From Didymella arachidicola (lineage: Eukaryota > Ascomycota > Dothideomycetes > Pleosporales > Didymellaceae): a DNA stretch of 64,000 nt. Position 1 is the first letter of the stretch, and each line of letters begins with the position of its first letter. The DNA is taken from NCBI GenBank assembly GCA_016630955.3, contig CM049993.1:62001-126000 (forward strand), given 5' to 3'. The translations under genes were made by a program, and so were the position numbers. The notes beneath the pieces were generated by a model. The model had not been told where the DNA came from. It was given only the letters and a program-made list of their open reading frames with translations, and made no database searches. Positions 44,126 to 55,074 of the stretch are shown piece after piece.

Positions 44126-47022
44126 CAACAGCGCCAATCCGCAAGGTAAAGTTAACAGGCTTGGACGCTACAGTCGCTCATTTACCCTCGAAGTCTTGCT
44201 TTCCAGTTGATTCAGGGAGGGTAAGAGACACTCTTAGCTCAGCCATTCGAACGAGTATGTCAGTTGTCTGAACTTCACTGTATGCCCTCTGTTTCCTCCT
44301 TCCGTAACTGCCCTGACATAGACTTTGAAGCGGTGGACATGGGTCAGAAATCACGCAACGAGACTAGGTTTGCTAGCGCAGCCTAGCCTCAGGTAATAGT
44401 TGCGCTGTTGACTAGCAAGTGGCTAAGCAGCTTAGGATGGCTAGTTTTCGCGACGACCACTCCACTTCACGATCGTCCAGCTCAATTCAACGATTGTAGA
44501 ACCCTCCAGGCCTTAAGCGTTGCATACTTTCACCTTGAAAACCTTATTCTGGTGAGTGAGGACGCCGTGGCTGGGTGGCTGAGTAGCTGAGCCACGGCCA
44601 AGAGAAGGAGACAAGGCTGTAGTTGAGCTGGATGTTGCCCTCGTACTCGCTCTCGCCTCTGGCATGTGGCGGAGTCTTTCAGCACTGCCCGTTCCAAGCT
44701 GCGCCGGCGTCTTGTCATTCTTGATGCTGGACTCTGGCTGGAGGCCGTAGAGATTACAAGACTGCACAGCCTCACTGCACAGCCTGTTCAAGTCTACAGG
44801 AGTCATTCGCGTATCCCATGGCCGTACTTCTTTGCGGGCTTTATAAGTGCTCTTCTGTCATCACAACTATGATTGACAGCAATCCTGTGGGTTCATCGAC
44901 CCGGACTTGAAAATATGTCTGTGTTTGCGATATCACGAAGACGTCGGCTTCGCTGAAGCCATAGCCTTGCGCGTTGGATCGTCTGAAAGGACAAAGAGGG
45001 GATGTGGATCAGTCGTTTTTTGTCTCATTAACACTGGGGTCTGGCACAAAGGTTCAGGTTGCTGAGGTGTTGGGCACTGCGGGTGTGTAGTGAAGTGTTT
45101 CGATGCGGCCCCCACTGGGTTGGTGTTACACAAACTGCACCGCCACCACCATGACGCGCGGTCGATTTCTCGCTCGCAGTACTGGTGTAATCGGATCACA
45201 CAGTAAAACCCATAGTTGTGTCGTCGTGCTGACTGTTTCAATCCAACAACGCGTGTGTGCTGGATGAAAAACACCTACTTGATTATTGAAATTGAAGCTG
45301 TGTGTGGTTGTCGGTCACGAGTTGGTGCAGGATGCGAAGGGTCTGATAAAGCAATTGGACCTAGCCAACAATCAACATGAACAGCCTGCTTGCATGGTGG
45401 TTGGATGTGTCGGAGGCGAAGGGAGACAGGGAGGCATCACGAAGTTTGGCAAATTGAACGTGCTCGAAAAGCTGATTTCTATCACTGGCAGCAAGTAAGC
45501 TCCAGTGATTTCAAGGAGTACCAGTGGTGCAGCTTAACGGACCCTTGAAACCTATACAACAGTGAGCGTTCCTCAGCCAGTCTTCCGGACGAGGACTCTA
45601 GTATCCGCCTTTCTTGAGCTTGCCCACCTGAGGTGCTGAAGAGATCCTAATGTCGCCACGGGGCTTTCCAGTCCAGATCACGTATCTGCTTTGGTGGAAT
45701 GTAAAGAAACGCTCTCTGGTAAGAACGCTTGACTCCCCTCGTCGCTGCATGGCTGCTCGAATTCATGAATGTCTCGGTGAGCGGCTGGCAACGGCACGAA
45801 GTCCTAATCTAGCCTTCTCAAGGCGCTATCGCTCTTATCTCCTGGGCGTCAAAAACTTTGCCCCGTATCTGCATACTGCCAAAAGGTCAACTTGATGGAG
45901 GGGTGAAGATTGGCCAAATTAGACGTGAGAGATCCCAGGTGGCGGAGCCAAATGAGCACCTGCGCCCAGGAACGCTGGAGCGGCTGGACCAAGGCATTTT
46001 TTTAATGTCGAACCTAGTCCCAAGTGCGCCCATGGTAGGCGCGCTTTACACAGCCTCCCTTGCGGTGGGTGTTATGTAGAAAGCGCATGCCCAGTTCCAT
46101 AGATCACCGGAAAGCAGCTTCCGCCATTACCCTACCCACAAATCCGCTAAGTCGTACACAACTCACCCTGCCCCTAAGTTCCCCAACGTCGACGTTGAAA
46201 TGCAGTCGTCGGCAGTCACCGAGGCTACCTGTGGTATGCCATACCGCAAGTTTGTCCAGGAAGGACGTGGAAGTGAATCGCAGGGCAAGGCCGTTCCACG
46301 CCTCTTTCAACCTCCCAATGCGCGAGAATCTTACAAATCTAAGTGCCAAGAGTCTACAGTATGCTATATATAGTTCTTGTGATGCAGGAGATTCTGCTGA
46401 CTGTTGGTGGAGACCCTTGCTCGAACCCCAAGATCACGTGACCTAGTCGCGGGGCCGCTTCCTGCCAAATCGGGCCCACTCCTCCTGTGTTTGCTCCTCG
46501 CACTCGCAACGGGCGCCACTGCATCGCCAAGCGAGCATTGTATCCCTGCGAAGCGAGATGAAGACAAAGGATGGTCAAGAGAAGACATCATCGCACTTTC
46601 GATCGGTCTTGTCACGCTCGTTGTGATGATCACTATTGGCTTGAGGAAAGCAGCGCGTGATCGCGTAATTGCCTGGGTCAAAGGTATTCATTCTTTTCTC
46701 TATTACCACGTATTGTAAACTACTGACATTAAGCAGCCGGTTGGAAACTCTTACCGTGCACAAGCTCGCGAAGACAGTGCGATCGTCGCTGGCCGCGCCC
46801 ACTATTTCAGTGGAATTTCGAGACACGCGGCGAATTTTCGATTGTTTAGAAAGCGAGGTAGTGCATCATTTGTCGTCTTTCCAGTTCCTACCTTTCCTTT
46901 GGCAAATCTCTTCTATTTCAGCGCACTTTCATCACCATGTCAATCCAACGTGGAATGCACTTCATCGGCGTCACTTATAAAGTTTGGAGCAAACATAAAA
47001 GTGCATATTTTTTTCCCCCACA
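44126..47022. other. Large gene-poor interval with small candidate ORFs
   Basis: 2.9 kb with no clear gene. Two short stretches look protein-like. 44933..45274 (-, 113 codons) has an isolated RCSLCNTNPVG motif but no full zinc ribbon. 46440..46690 (+) encodes a hydrophobic signal-like run, then SPSEHCIPAK, a membrane helix (IIALSIGLVTLVVMITIG) and a basic end, but has no upstream ATG. Neither is supported as an expressed gene. Confidence 0.45.
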
Positions 47023-47244
47023 CTAATTGACAAAATTTTCTTCGGACGCCTTCTCCCGCAATTTCCGTGCAACAAAAGCCTTCTTGCACATCTTCCGTGC
47101 GTACTTCTGTTGCGCCCTCATCTCTCGCTCGTCATCGTTGACATTGTGGAATCCGATATGGTCCAAAGCCTCGCGATAAGCTATCCGATGTGCAAGGGCT
47201 GTGCTTTGAGTCTCTTCGACGTTCATGGCGTTGATCTTGGGCAT
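47023..47244 (-). CDS. Possible small basic protein (73 aa)
   Basis: ATG 47244 to a stop at 47023. The product is highly charged (DDEREMRAQQKYARKMCKKA) and may form a helix. No family is recognised and no neighbour suggests a role. Length alone is weak support. Confidence 0.28.
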   Translation of the reverse strand: MPKINAMNVEETQSTALAHRIAYREALDHIGFHNVNDDEREMRAQQKYARKMCKKAFVARKLREKASEENFVN

Positions 47245-47621
47245 TTTAGTAGGTTGAAGTAGGTGTAGTGGAAGGTTTTATCTTATGACTACTTTTGGAG
47301 GAACCAATGAAGATTGGGAGAGATTTATTAAGGCCGGGCTAAGAATTCTGTGTATGAAAGACGCGCGAGTGTGACAATGTGGCTGAACATTGCGCTTGCT
47401 GATTTCCCCCACGATTGGGACGTCTTGTTCGCATTACAGACTCAGTGTCCGACAAGAATCAAGTACGCGGGTAGTTTATCGCTAGCACACGTACTGGTCC
47501 GGGGAACGACGGTTGATTGATCTAGTGCTTCGCCTAATTCTCAGCTTCAGCAGTGGACTGGAGATCTCCATACGAAACCATCTCGTGGGTTCTTTGGAGC
47601 CGTCTTCAAGCTCAGACAGGC
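47245..47621. other. Gene-free spacer
   Basis: No supported feature; it is the 3' flank of the deaminase gene. Confidence 0.5.
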
Positions 47622-49388
47622 TTATGCCAACACTGACCAGATGCAGTTCATCAAGATCGGCCTTCGGTATTGATTCGTCAGAGTAATGGGAAGCTCCAAA
47701 TCTGCACTCTCGTCCGTATATGCTGCTTCATGTTGCAGAACAGTACCTTCCTCTGCTCTGAGCTGACTCACGTCAAGGCTGTGCGCGGGCATTGCCCCGT
47801 CCGCCGCAGTCAGGGAAATTCTTGCCGGCCCAGGGACATTCTCAAGCGGCAGCTCACCTGGAGCGGGCTCTGCAAAGCTTACAAAGACCTCGAGCCAATC
47901 CAATGATATGTAATCAGCAAACCCCGGCGGAGATCCGCGACGGCTGCCGATGCAACTGGGGCTTTGTTGAGAAGTGACTTCTTGCCAACTATGTACTGAT
48001 CCCACAGGCGACGACCTGATACCTGGAGTGATGGTTTTTGTACCGCTACTGGCAGCTGAAGGTATTGTTGTTACTGAGGGTGTTGGTAAATTGGGCTCGT
48101 TCAGATTTGTTGAGCTCTGCATAGGTTGCTGTCGGCGGGGATGTCCAGCTTTAGCTTCATGGGCAACGCTAGCCACTTCACTCCTGACAGCTAATAGGGC
48201 TCTTTGCAGACGATTCAGTGACTCTGGGCTGTAGTCCGGTAGATCCGGTACCGTCCACTGTGAGTAGATTTGTCGATGCGATTTTGAAAAGAGGAAGTGC
48301 CCATGAGCTTTGATGAAGGAGCTACAAAGCAGGCACGACTCCTTAGAGACACCGATCGCGCGAGGCCAAGTTGAATTGTCACTGAGTTCGTACTGTACCA
48401 GTATCTGCACCTCTGCGTGGACGTGTCTTCGCTTGGTACCGATAGCTCCGCATTGTGTTGTCGAAGCTACGAACGGTTCTACCAACTCCAAGCGGAGATT
48501 TGCAAATGGACGCGAACGTGAGCGTGAGAGCCGGACGAGACTGCGACATATCCTCCAGTAGTTTCCTATTTTGTTGATCTCGCGCACTTCCTTTCCGTCC
48601 GTAACGTGGAACAGACCTCTGGCGTTTTGTAATCGACTCGGAAGTGAGTAACCATCTACAGTGAGCTCGTAGGCACTTTTCACGGCCCTCTTGATGTCAT
48701 CCACATGGGCTCCTGATTTTTCCACACAGTAACATGCTTCGCGGAATGCTGCTGTCTGATCGTGCAACAGTGCGACGTCTTCGGCATTGGTGCAGTCGAT
48801 AGATGTGAGGAGACGCTCAAATCGTATCCACAGTGGGTCGCCGGCGTCGCCTTTGTGGTGTTTTGGACGCTTAAAGTAGGACGATCCTAATCGACCCAGA
48901 ATCTTGTTCTTGTTGAGATGCGTAACAATGTTGAAGATGTGGTCTATGCATTCCTCTCTCAATAGCGCTTAGGTAGATTTAGTGCTGGAAATCAATTTTC
49001 TGCGAGTATACTGACATTTTGCAGAACATTGTTCCAAGAGAGGTATCAGTCGCAGCCAGGCATCTTTGACGTTGTCACACACCCCTTCATTCGCAGCCAA
49101 GCGGATGGTAAGTACGTCTCGTCTGCTACGTTCCACTGTGGCAGCCGTCACGTATTCCACACCATATTCATATGCAGAGACGAACGCAATGTCGTCGGCC
49201 AGCTGCATCTCCACCCCGAAGTCAAGAAAATCGGTTTCCTTTGCTCTTGGCCAATCATCCTGGTCCAGGATCTGGGGCTGAGGGATGAATCTCGTGCAGC
49301 GCAGAGCATCGATCTCGCGCTCGAAATCCTCTTGGTCAACCCCATCCCATATAGAACGTCTATGCTGCGAGTTATCTGATTGAAGCAT
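47622..49388 (-). CDS. OTT_1508-type deaminase-fold protein
   Basis: Member of the cytidine-deaminase-like superfamily, in the OTT_1508 group widespread in fungi. Exons complement(join(47622..48967,49016..49388)); a GTCAGT...AAG intron of 48 bp rebuilds CSAKSLLREECIDHIF. The start is ATG 49388; upstream codons are open but lack ATG. 572 residues. The N-terminal half is helical. The zinc site is intact: HAE at about residues 308-310 (HVHAEVQILVQYE) and C336-x2-C339 (SKESCLLCSSFI), giving the His/Glu/Cys/Cys set expected of an active enzyme, followed by KSHRQIYSQW. The C-terminal 200 residues are Ser/Pro-rich and disordered. Substrate (base, nucleotide or nucleic acid) is unknown. Confidence 0.82.
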
Positions 49389-50384
49389 TGCTAAACGCCG
49401 ACACTGATCACTTGGGCGTTGATAAATTGTTGGGGGCAAATCTTGTATCCTCTTTGTCCGGAATCCGGACGAATATATTATTACATTGTGAGCAAACTCT
49501 GTGACATCTGAGACACTTATCTGTGCACATTTCTACCTGCATGTTCATCTGCATAGTCCTTCGGATATGGGTCTACGAATTGACTTCCCACCTATCAGGC
49601 TGTGCCACGTTGGTTGACAGCCTTCCCGGTGACATCAGCCTGCTGGAAGGAGGACCTCAACATGCACATTACAGCGGCGGGCACTTTCGCCAAACTTATG
49701 TAGGAGCGCCGAGCTGAGAAACAGAGATCCTGTTGATAATGACGGTTGATGTTCGTGCCGCTGGAGCTGAGTGCGCAGGACAATCTTGACAGCGCGGCCC
49801 ACTCATCGGTGCCTCCAGCGAAGGGGCCAAATGCGACGCTTTGCGAGATCAAATCACGGCTTGATTGTACAAATTTTACGTGACCTAGCGTGAAGGGAGA
49901 TTGAGCCGCATTATGAGCTAGGCCCACGCTTACGAGCGAGCACACCACCACTCATACGCTACCGAGCGATAGCCTGGTCTGGTCGTAGATGGAAGTAGTG
50001 GGATATTCATGTAGTGAAAAGCTAGAAACCGCTCAAAATCTCCTCGCGAAACGTCTTTCTCACATCTGCGAAATGTCCGTCGAGTTGCAGCACGCAGCTT
50101 TTCGCACAGACATTCCAAATACTTAGTCTTGCATCTACTACAAGATGCCGAGAGAATGGGCTCGTGTAGAGTGACAACTGTCCCGTGTAAGCGATCCACC
50201 CAAGGTACGTGTATAATCCCACGAGGCTGGCAGCGGGGCCACACAGCCTACCGTCATCCAAGACATCTACAAGAGACGAACTGTTGAAGCTGCAAGAAGA
50301 GATCAACTGAAAATTGCAGAGTATCAACAGACTCGTTCTTCAACGCCAACGATTCATAGACATCAGTATCCCTCATCAACAGCA
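49389..50384. other. Gene-free spacer
   Basis: About 1 kb upstream of the deaminase gene. Open stretches on the minus strand show no motif and poor codon bias. Nothing supported. Confidence 0.45.
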
Positions 50385-50600
50385 ATGCCTCTCCAAGCCA
50401 CCATCCGCAACTGTTCTCCCAACTCCCTCTTCTCTCTGTGCAAACACGTAGAACCCTTCCCTCACCAATTTCGCGAACACACGATATCTTCACGAGCGCT
50501 CAATCCCAGCTACCCGGCTACCGCACCTTCCAAGCCCTCGAACCCAAAACTCGCGCCTGCGTTCCTAGACGCCGCTCACCTTTCCACCATCCTATCCTAG
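50385..50600 (+). CDS. Possible small protein (71 aa)
   Basis: ATG 50385 to TAG 50600 with strongly C-ending codons typical of expressed fungal genes. The sequence includes NSLFSLCKHVEPFPHQFREH and FLDAAHLSTIL. No signal peptide or known domain is seen. Codon bias is the only support. Confidence 0.33.
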   Translation: MPLQATIRNCSPNSLFSLCKHVEPFPHQFREHTISSRALNPSYPATAPSKPSNPKLAPAFLDAAHLSTILS

Positions 50601-51465
50601 CACACCACTTCATCTCACATCGTCTCGGCCCCTCCCGAGGTCTCCTGCACCACTTGCCTACATACACACATTTCCCTCTACCAACACACCCCCCTAATCT
50701 GCACTAGCACTATCGAGACTAAACCGCCATCTGCGCCCTGTCCAACCGCGCGACTGCCAGCCACGTAGTGGTACGTGCTTGGTCCAGCTATCCAAGTAGT
50801 TATTCCGGGATAAGAATACAAGATGTGTTTTCGTACTTCGTAATCAAGCAACTGCAGATTGAGGGTCAAGGTGCAGATAGATGGTAGTGCATGAATATAT
50901 ACACTTCCAAGGTGCCATGTATGGTAATTGCTACTAGTGTGCACACACTAATTACCTTCCCACCAGGATTAAACTTGGCAAGGATTTTGGTCCCGCTACA
51001 TACAACACCTACTCAATGCCCTTTGAACCCGACACCGAGACAAGAGTGTTGGGCCGCGGGACAGGACGTGCAAACGCCACGCCACGCCAAGACTGGATCG
51101 AGTTGTGTGGTTTAGTTTAGATGGATGGGCTAGAGGATGTGGTGCTGTTCCGGCGGGGATAGGGCTTGACAAGACGAGACTCTTGTAATTCTTCTCAGGG
51201 GAGAGAACGCAGGATCGCAAGTTCTTTCGAACCGTCGCAGCCGCACAGGTTTAAAAACGCAGCCGTGCGACTACAATGGAGCGATGGGTTTGGCTGCTAT
51301 AATATAAGTAGGCAGGATATGCTGTGCGAGCGACGAGAACTATTAGCAATAGTGCGTTGGAATGCGATGCGATGCGATGCGATCCGATGCGAGTCGTTCT
51401 CCAAGTCTATAATACACTTACTTTACCCCCCTTCCCCCCCTCTTTCAGACGCGCAACCGGGCAAC
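50601..51465. other. Gene-free spacer with short GATGC repeat
   Basis: No gene supported. Near 51362-51385 there is a run of 5-6 bp units (gatgc/gatgcg). The interval is the 3' flank of the AAA ATPase gene. Confidence 0.5.
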
Positions 51466-54400
51466 TCACCCCCTTACCCTCGCTGCCCCCTCATCCCCCC
51501 TCCCCGCATTCTCCCCAAACCCAAAACCCTTCCTCTTCTTCTTCCCCTTCTTATCCCCAAACTGCTCGTCAAACTTCTTAATCGCTGATAAACTGCTCAT
51601 ATCCTCGCTGATACTGGCGCTGATGTCCTGCAGCGCGGCGTCGAAGTGGCGCGGGAGGAGGGTGCGGATGGCGGGGAAAGTGTACTGGGTGCCGAGGGTG
51701 AGGTGGGTTGTTGGAGTTGCATCGGTGGAGGGGATGGTAGGGGAGGTGTGGTGGGGGAAGGCGGGTGTGGATGCTGGGTCGGTGTCGGGGAGTGTGGAGC
51801 TGGCTGCTGCTTTGGCGGCAGTTTCGTTTTCCTCCTTGACGCATGCCAGGGCGGCGGAGACGGCGACGTTTTTCAGGTCGCTGCCGCTGTAGAAGGGGGT
51901 GCGTTTTGCGAGGTCGTCGAGGTCGATGGCCGGGTCGAGTTGCTCGTCTGCGAGGTGGATGCGCAGGATTTCCTTGCGGTCTGCTTGCGTAGGGAGGTCG
52001 ACGAGGAGGCGGCGCGGGAGGCGGCGGATGACGGCGTCGTCGAGGTCGAAGGGTCGGTTTGTTGCGACCATGACAAAGACGCTGAGGTCGTTGAGGCCGT
52101 CCCACTCCTTGAGGAATTGGTTGAGGATGTCGCGGTGGCTTGTGCGCTCGCGCATGGCGTCTCTGCTGGCGAAGACGGCGTCGGCTTCGTCTAGGAAGAC
52201 GATGCAGGGAGAGAGCTTCCGTGCGAGTGAGAAGATGGCTGCGACGTTCTTTTCGCCCTCGCCGACGTACTTGTCCATGATCTGAGAGCCGGACACTTCG
52301 AGCACTGTGCTGCCAGACTCCTTTGCTACAGCCTTGGCGAGCAGCGTCTTACCTGTGCCGGGAGGCCCGTACAGAAGCGCACCAGAGATCTTCTCAGTGG
52401 CAAGAATACCATAGTTGAATGCATCTGGTCGGAGGAGCGAGAGCGAGGTTATCGTGCGGATGGAGTCGACTGTCTCTTTTGGGACGTGTACCTGGTCGAA
52501 GGTCGTCTTGATCTGATCAGGGTTTGCAATGCCAGAGATCAGACGCTTCTCATGCTTCGTCGCACTTGCAGTGATACGCTGAAGATCGCGCTGGCGTTGC
52601 AAGTCGACTTCGCTGTGTCTCTTCTTAGCCTTGGCATGAGCTTCAGCCTCCGGACCCAGGTCCTGCCGAGGTTGCTGCTTTTGCAGTGTCTTGTCAAAAC
52701 ATAGATACTTGACAGTGTCGCTGGTTTTAAGCAGCCCCATAGCGAGCGCAACATGGGCCCAATTCACCTGACCTTGTTCTACGTCGGTCTCCGTTGTGCC
52801 AGCAGGGTCGGTGACATGGAGTCCAAGCGCTGTTAACGCTATTCGATGTACCTCATCGTAGGTCAGCACGCGGTTGAGGTAAGCTTCTGGTATGATAGCT
52901 GCAAAGTTACGATGGTGTTGGATGGTCAGTTCCATATCCGAGATGCGTGCAGCTGCCACGGGATCCAGCGATCGGAGCATATCTTGCGTGTGGAGCATGT
53001 TGATGCCGCAAAACTTGCCTCGCTCCGCTGACGACAGAATAGCTGACCCGACATCGCCCTTGGACATTGCACTAGATTCATCCAACAAGGAAGTCTTGTC
53101 TGAGTCTGCGGCAACAACAATAGTTCTGAAGAAGCTGCTCTCGCCTTCTGACTGCAGACCTTGTACACCAGCAGCCGAGAGATCAGGCGTGAGCTCAAGA
53201 GAGCAAGTGCTGCCTACGATCATTATGCTCTCGCCAGCGCTCCGTCTCTTTCGTACGATTTCCTCGAGTTTCTGTGCGATGCGACCTCCATAGTGTGTAG
53301 CGTTGAGTTCCTTGAAGTCTCGGACGTAGACGATCTTTGACTTTTTCGGTATTTGCGTAAGGGTTGGGACAGAGCCGACGTTGACAGCCATGTTCATATC
53401 GCCTCTTGCAGCCGCAGGCAACGCAGAATTGAGCTCCAGCGGTATCCCATCAGATGTGACAGAATAGTCGAAGAAGTTGGGGTCACTCCCTCTACGCTTC
53501 TTCGATCCTTCCTTCGGGGCAGTCCGCAGCTCAAAGCCTTCGTTGCCGACAATGTTGCGGCTCTGCTTCAGCTCACTGGCGTCAATCAGAGCTTCAAGAA
53601 GAGTGGCGAGCTTCAGATCTTCGAGCTGTATTTCACTTTGGCTCTGCACGCGGCTTGGCTCGTCGGCGAGTGCATTGTTTGCTGCCTCGAATGGACTCGA
53701 GGACAAGGATTGTCCAGCCTTGAACTTGTTCGAGAGTTCTTTAATGGACGCCAGTGCAGAAAGGGGTAGGATGAGTGGAAACGCGCCCATCTTGGGCTTC
53801 TCTGAGGGGTCCATGGAGGATGACTGGGCGGACTCGACGTCATCCTCTGCGGCGTCATCTCTCTCCATCTCCTCAAAAGCACTAGACAGCTCAGAGCTCA
53901 GCCGGTAGGTCTCATATCCCAAGGATCGTATTGACCGCGGCGATGGCTCAGCCCCTTCGCCGAGATAGTCTCCAGCCAGCTGTGCGAGATCATTTGCCCG
54001 TAGGACAACCAGGTCTGAGTCCATTTCCAGTGCGATGGCTTCCACGGCCCGGTCTATCAAAAGCTCGTGGCCAGGCAGGGGCGAATGGAGGATGATGTTT
54101 GTTTTCGTAGCCGGGAAGGTATTGCTGATGGACGGGCGAAGCGAAGACAGGGCTGCAGCGATGTTGGCACGGACTTCGGCCAGTACCACAGGAGACAGGC
54201 GCTTGGAGCCTCGGGATGATCTTGACTTGGCAGTCTCCCGCTTGAGCATGTAGCGTTGTGTTTTGCTGTTCAGCTCGTTCACTCGGTCAGCAAGGGACTT
54301 GGTGGGGTCTGACTTGATCTCTTGTGTCGCGGCGAAAAGCTGCTCGCGCAGTTCCAACCTCATTCGCAGCTCCTCCTCGCCCATGGAGTGTGCCTTGTTG

Positions 54401-55074
54401 TCGATGGGACCTAATGCGTCGGCTTCCGGGCTGATCTCAGGCGCTGCGGCGAGCCTGTCTTCCAGGTACCGTTCAATCTTGAGCTTCTCCTGGTCGTCCA
54501 GGCGCCGCCCCCACAGGCCGCGGACCAAGCGTGCCAGCACCTTGACGGCGTCGAGGTCTTTGGAAGCTGGTATGGAGCATGTCGCGCTCTCGCCTGCTTC
54601 TGTATGTGTGATGGAGACGGATAGCGCCTTCGGGGTGATCTTCTCTCGCAGATGCTGTGGCACATCCTCGCGGCGCAGCACGCGGCGTTTGAGGAACCAG
54701 TCCGGCACGTTCACGGGCGGCAGGCCTTGGGCCTTTCTGCCCCTCTGCTGGCGGCGCTGGGCTGCCAGATAGCGCCTGGTTGTCTCGCGCGATCGCTGGA
54801 CCTTCTGCGCCAGAAGGTCCGGGTCGTCGTTTGCTATCTCGGCTTCTGCGTGCTCGCCTGCCGGGGCCTTGTCGCGGTCGGCCTTGTCGGCGCCATCGTC
54901 GCCGATCGGAGTGCTGTCGGGCGCTGACGGCGGAGTGGACGCGGAGGCGAGGGCGCGGGTGGTGTGCAGCGAACGGAGGCGTGGTGTCGCTGTGGCTGGG
55001 TAGCGGCGGCCGCGGATGGATCGTGCTGGAGCGCGCCCCGTGGATGCTCGCAGTGCGGATCGTATCACATACAT
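51466..55074 (-). CDS. Large mitochondrial AAA+ ATPase (Msp1/ATAD1-like module)
   Basis: About 1202 residues, intronless, from ATG 55074; the frame is open to 55236 but the residue-1 choice here gives MYVIRSALRASTGRAPARSI, an Arg/Ser/Ala presequence ending near RSLHTTRALAS, a strong matrix-targeting signal. A long central region has no obvious domain. The C-terminal AAA module has Walker A GPPGTGKT near residue 902, a pore-like DKYVGEGEKN, Walker B VFLDEADAVF near 958, an ATNRPFDLDDAVIRR sensor segment and DLPTQADRKEIL. The tail is Ser/Thr/Pro then Lys-rich (KKGKKKRKG). The AAA core groups with meiotic-clade enzymes such as Msp1/ATAD1 and katanin; yeast Msp1 is only about one-third the size. 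Likely mitochondrial protein quality control; substrate unknown. Confidence 0.88.
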   Translation of the reverse strand: MYVIRSALRASTGRAPARSIRGRRYPATATPRLRSLHTTRALASASTPPSAPDSTPIGDDGADKADRDKAPAGEHAEAEIANDDPDLLAQKVQRSRETTRRYLAAQRRQQRGRKAQGLPPVNVPDWFLKRRVLRREDVPQHLREKITPKALSVSITHTEAGESATCSIPASKDLDAVKVLARLVRGLWGRRLDDQEKLKIERYLEDRLAAAPEISPEADALGPIDNKAHSMGEEELRMRLELREQLFAATQEIKSDPTKSLADRVNELNSKTQRYMLKRETAKSRSSRGSKRLSPVVLAEVRANIAAALSSLRPSISNTFPATKTNIILHSPLPGHELLIDRAVEAIALEMDSDLVVLRANDLAQLAGDYLGEGAEPSPRSIRSLGYETYRLSSELSSAFEEMERDDAAEDDVESAQSSSMDPSEKPKMGAFPLILPLSALASIKELSNKFKAGQSLSSSPFEAANNALADEPSRVQSQSEIQLEDLKLATLLEALIDASELKQSRNIVGNEGFELRTAPKEGSKKRRGSDPNFFDYSVTSDGIPLELNSALPAAARGDMNMAVNVGSVPTLTQIPKKSKIVYVRDFKELNATHYGGRIAQKLEEIVRKRRSAGESIMIVGSTCSLELTPDLSAAGVQGLQSEGESSFFRTIVVAADSDKTSLLDESSAMSKGDVGSAILSSAERGKFCGINMLHTQDMLRSLDPVAAARISDMELTIQHHRNFAAIIPEAYLNRVLTYDEVHRIALTALGLHVTDPAGTTETDVEQGQVNWAHVALAMGLLKTSDTVKYLCFDKTLQKQQPRQDLGPEAEAHAKAKKRHSEVDLQRQRDLQRITASATKHEKRLISGIANPDQIKTTFDQVHVPKETVDSIRTITSLSLLRPDAFNYGILATEKISGALLYGPPGTGKTLLAKAVAKESGSTVLEVSGSQIMDKYVGEGEKNVAAIFSLARKLSPCIVFLDEADAVFASRDAMRERTSHRDILNQFLKEWDGLNDLSVFVMVATNRPFDLDDAVIRRLPRRLLVDLPTQADRKEILRIHLADEQLDPAIDLDDLAKRTPFYSGSDLKNVAVSAALACVKEENETAAKAAASSTLPDTDPASTPAFPHHTSPTIPSTDATPTTHLTLGTQYTFPAIRTLLPRHFDAALQDISASISEDMSSLSAIKKFDEQFGDKKGKKKRKGFGFGENAGRGDEGAARVRG

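Noticed and set aside
51646..52194. 182-codon + strand ORF
   Set aside because: Antisense of the AAA module, which has all Walker motifs on the minus strand.
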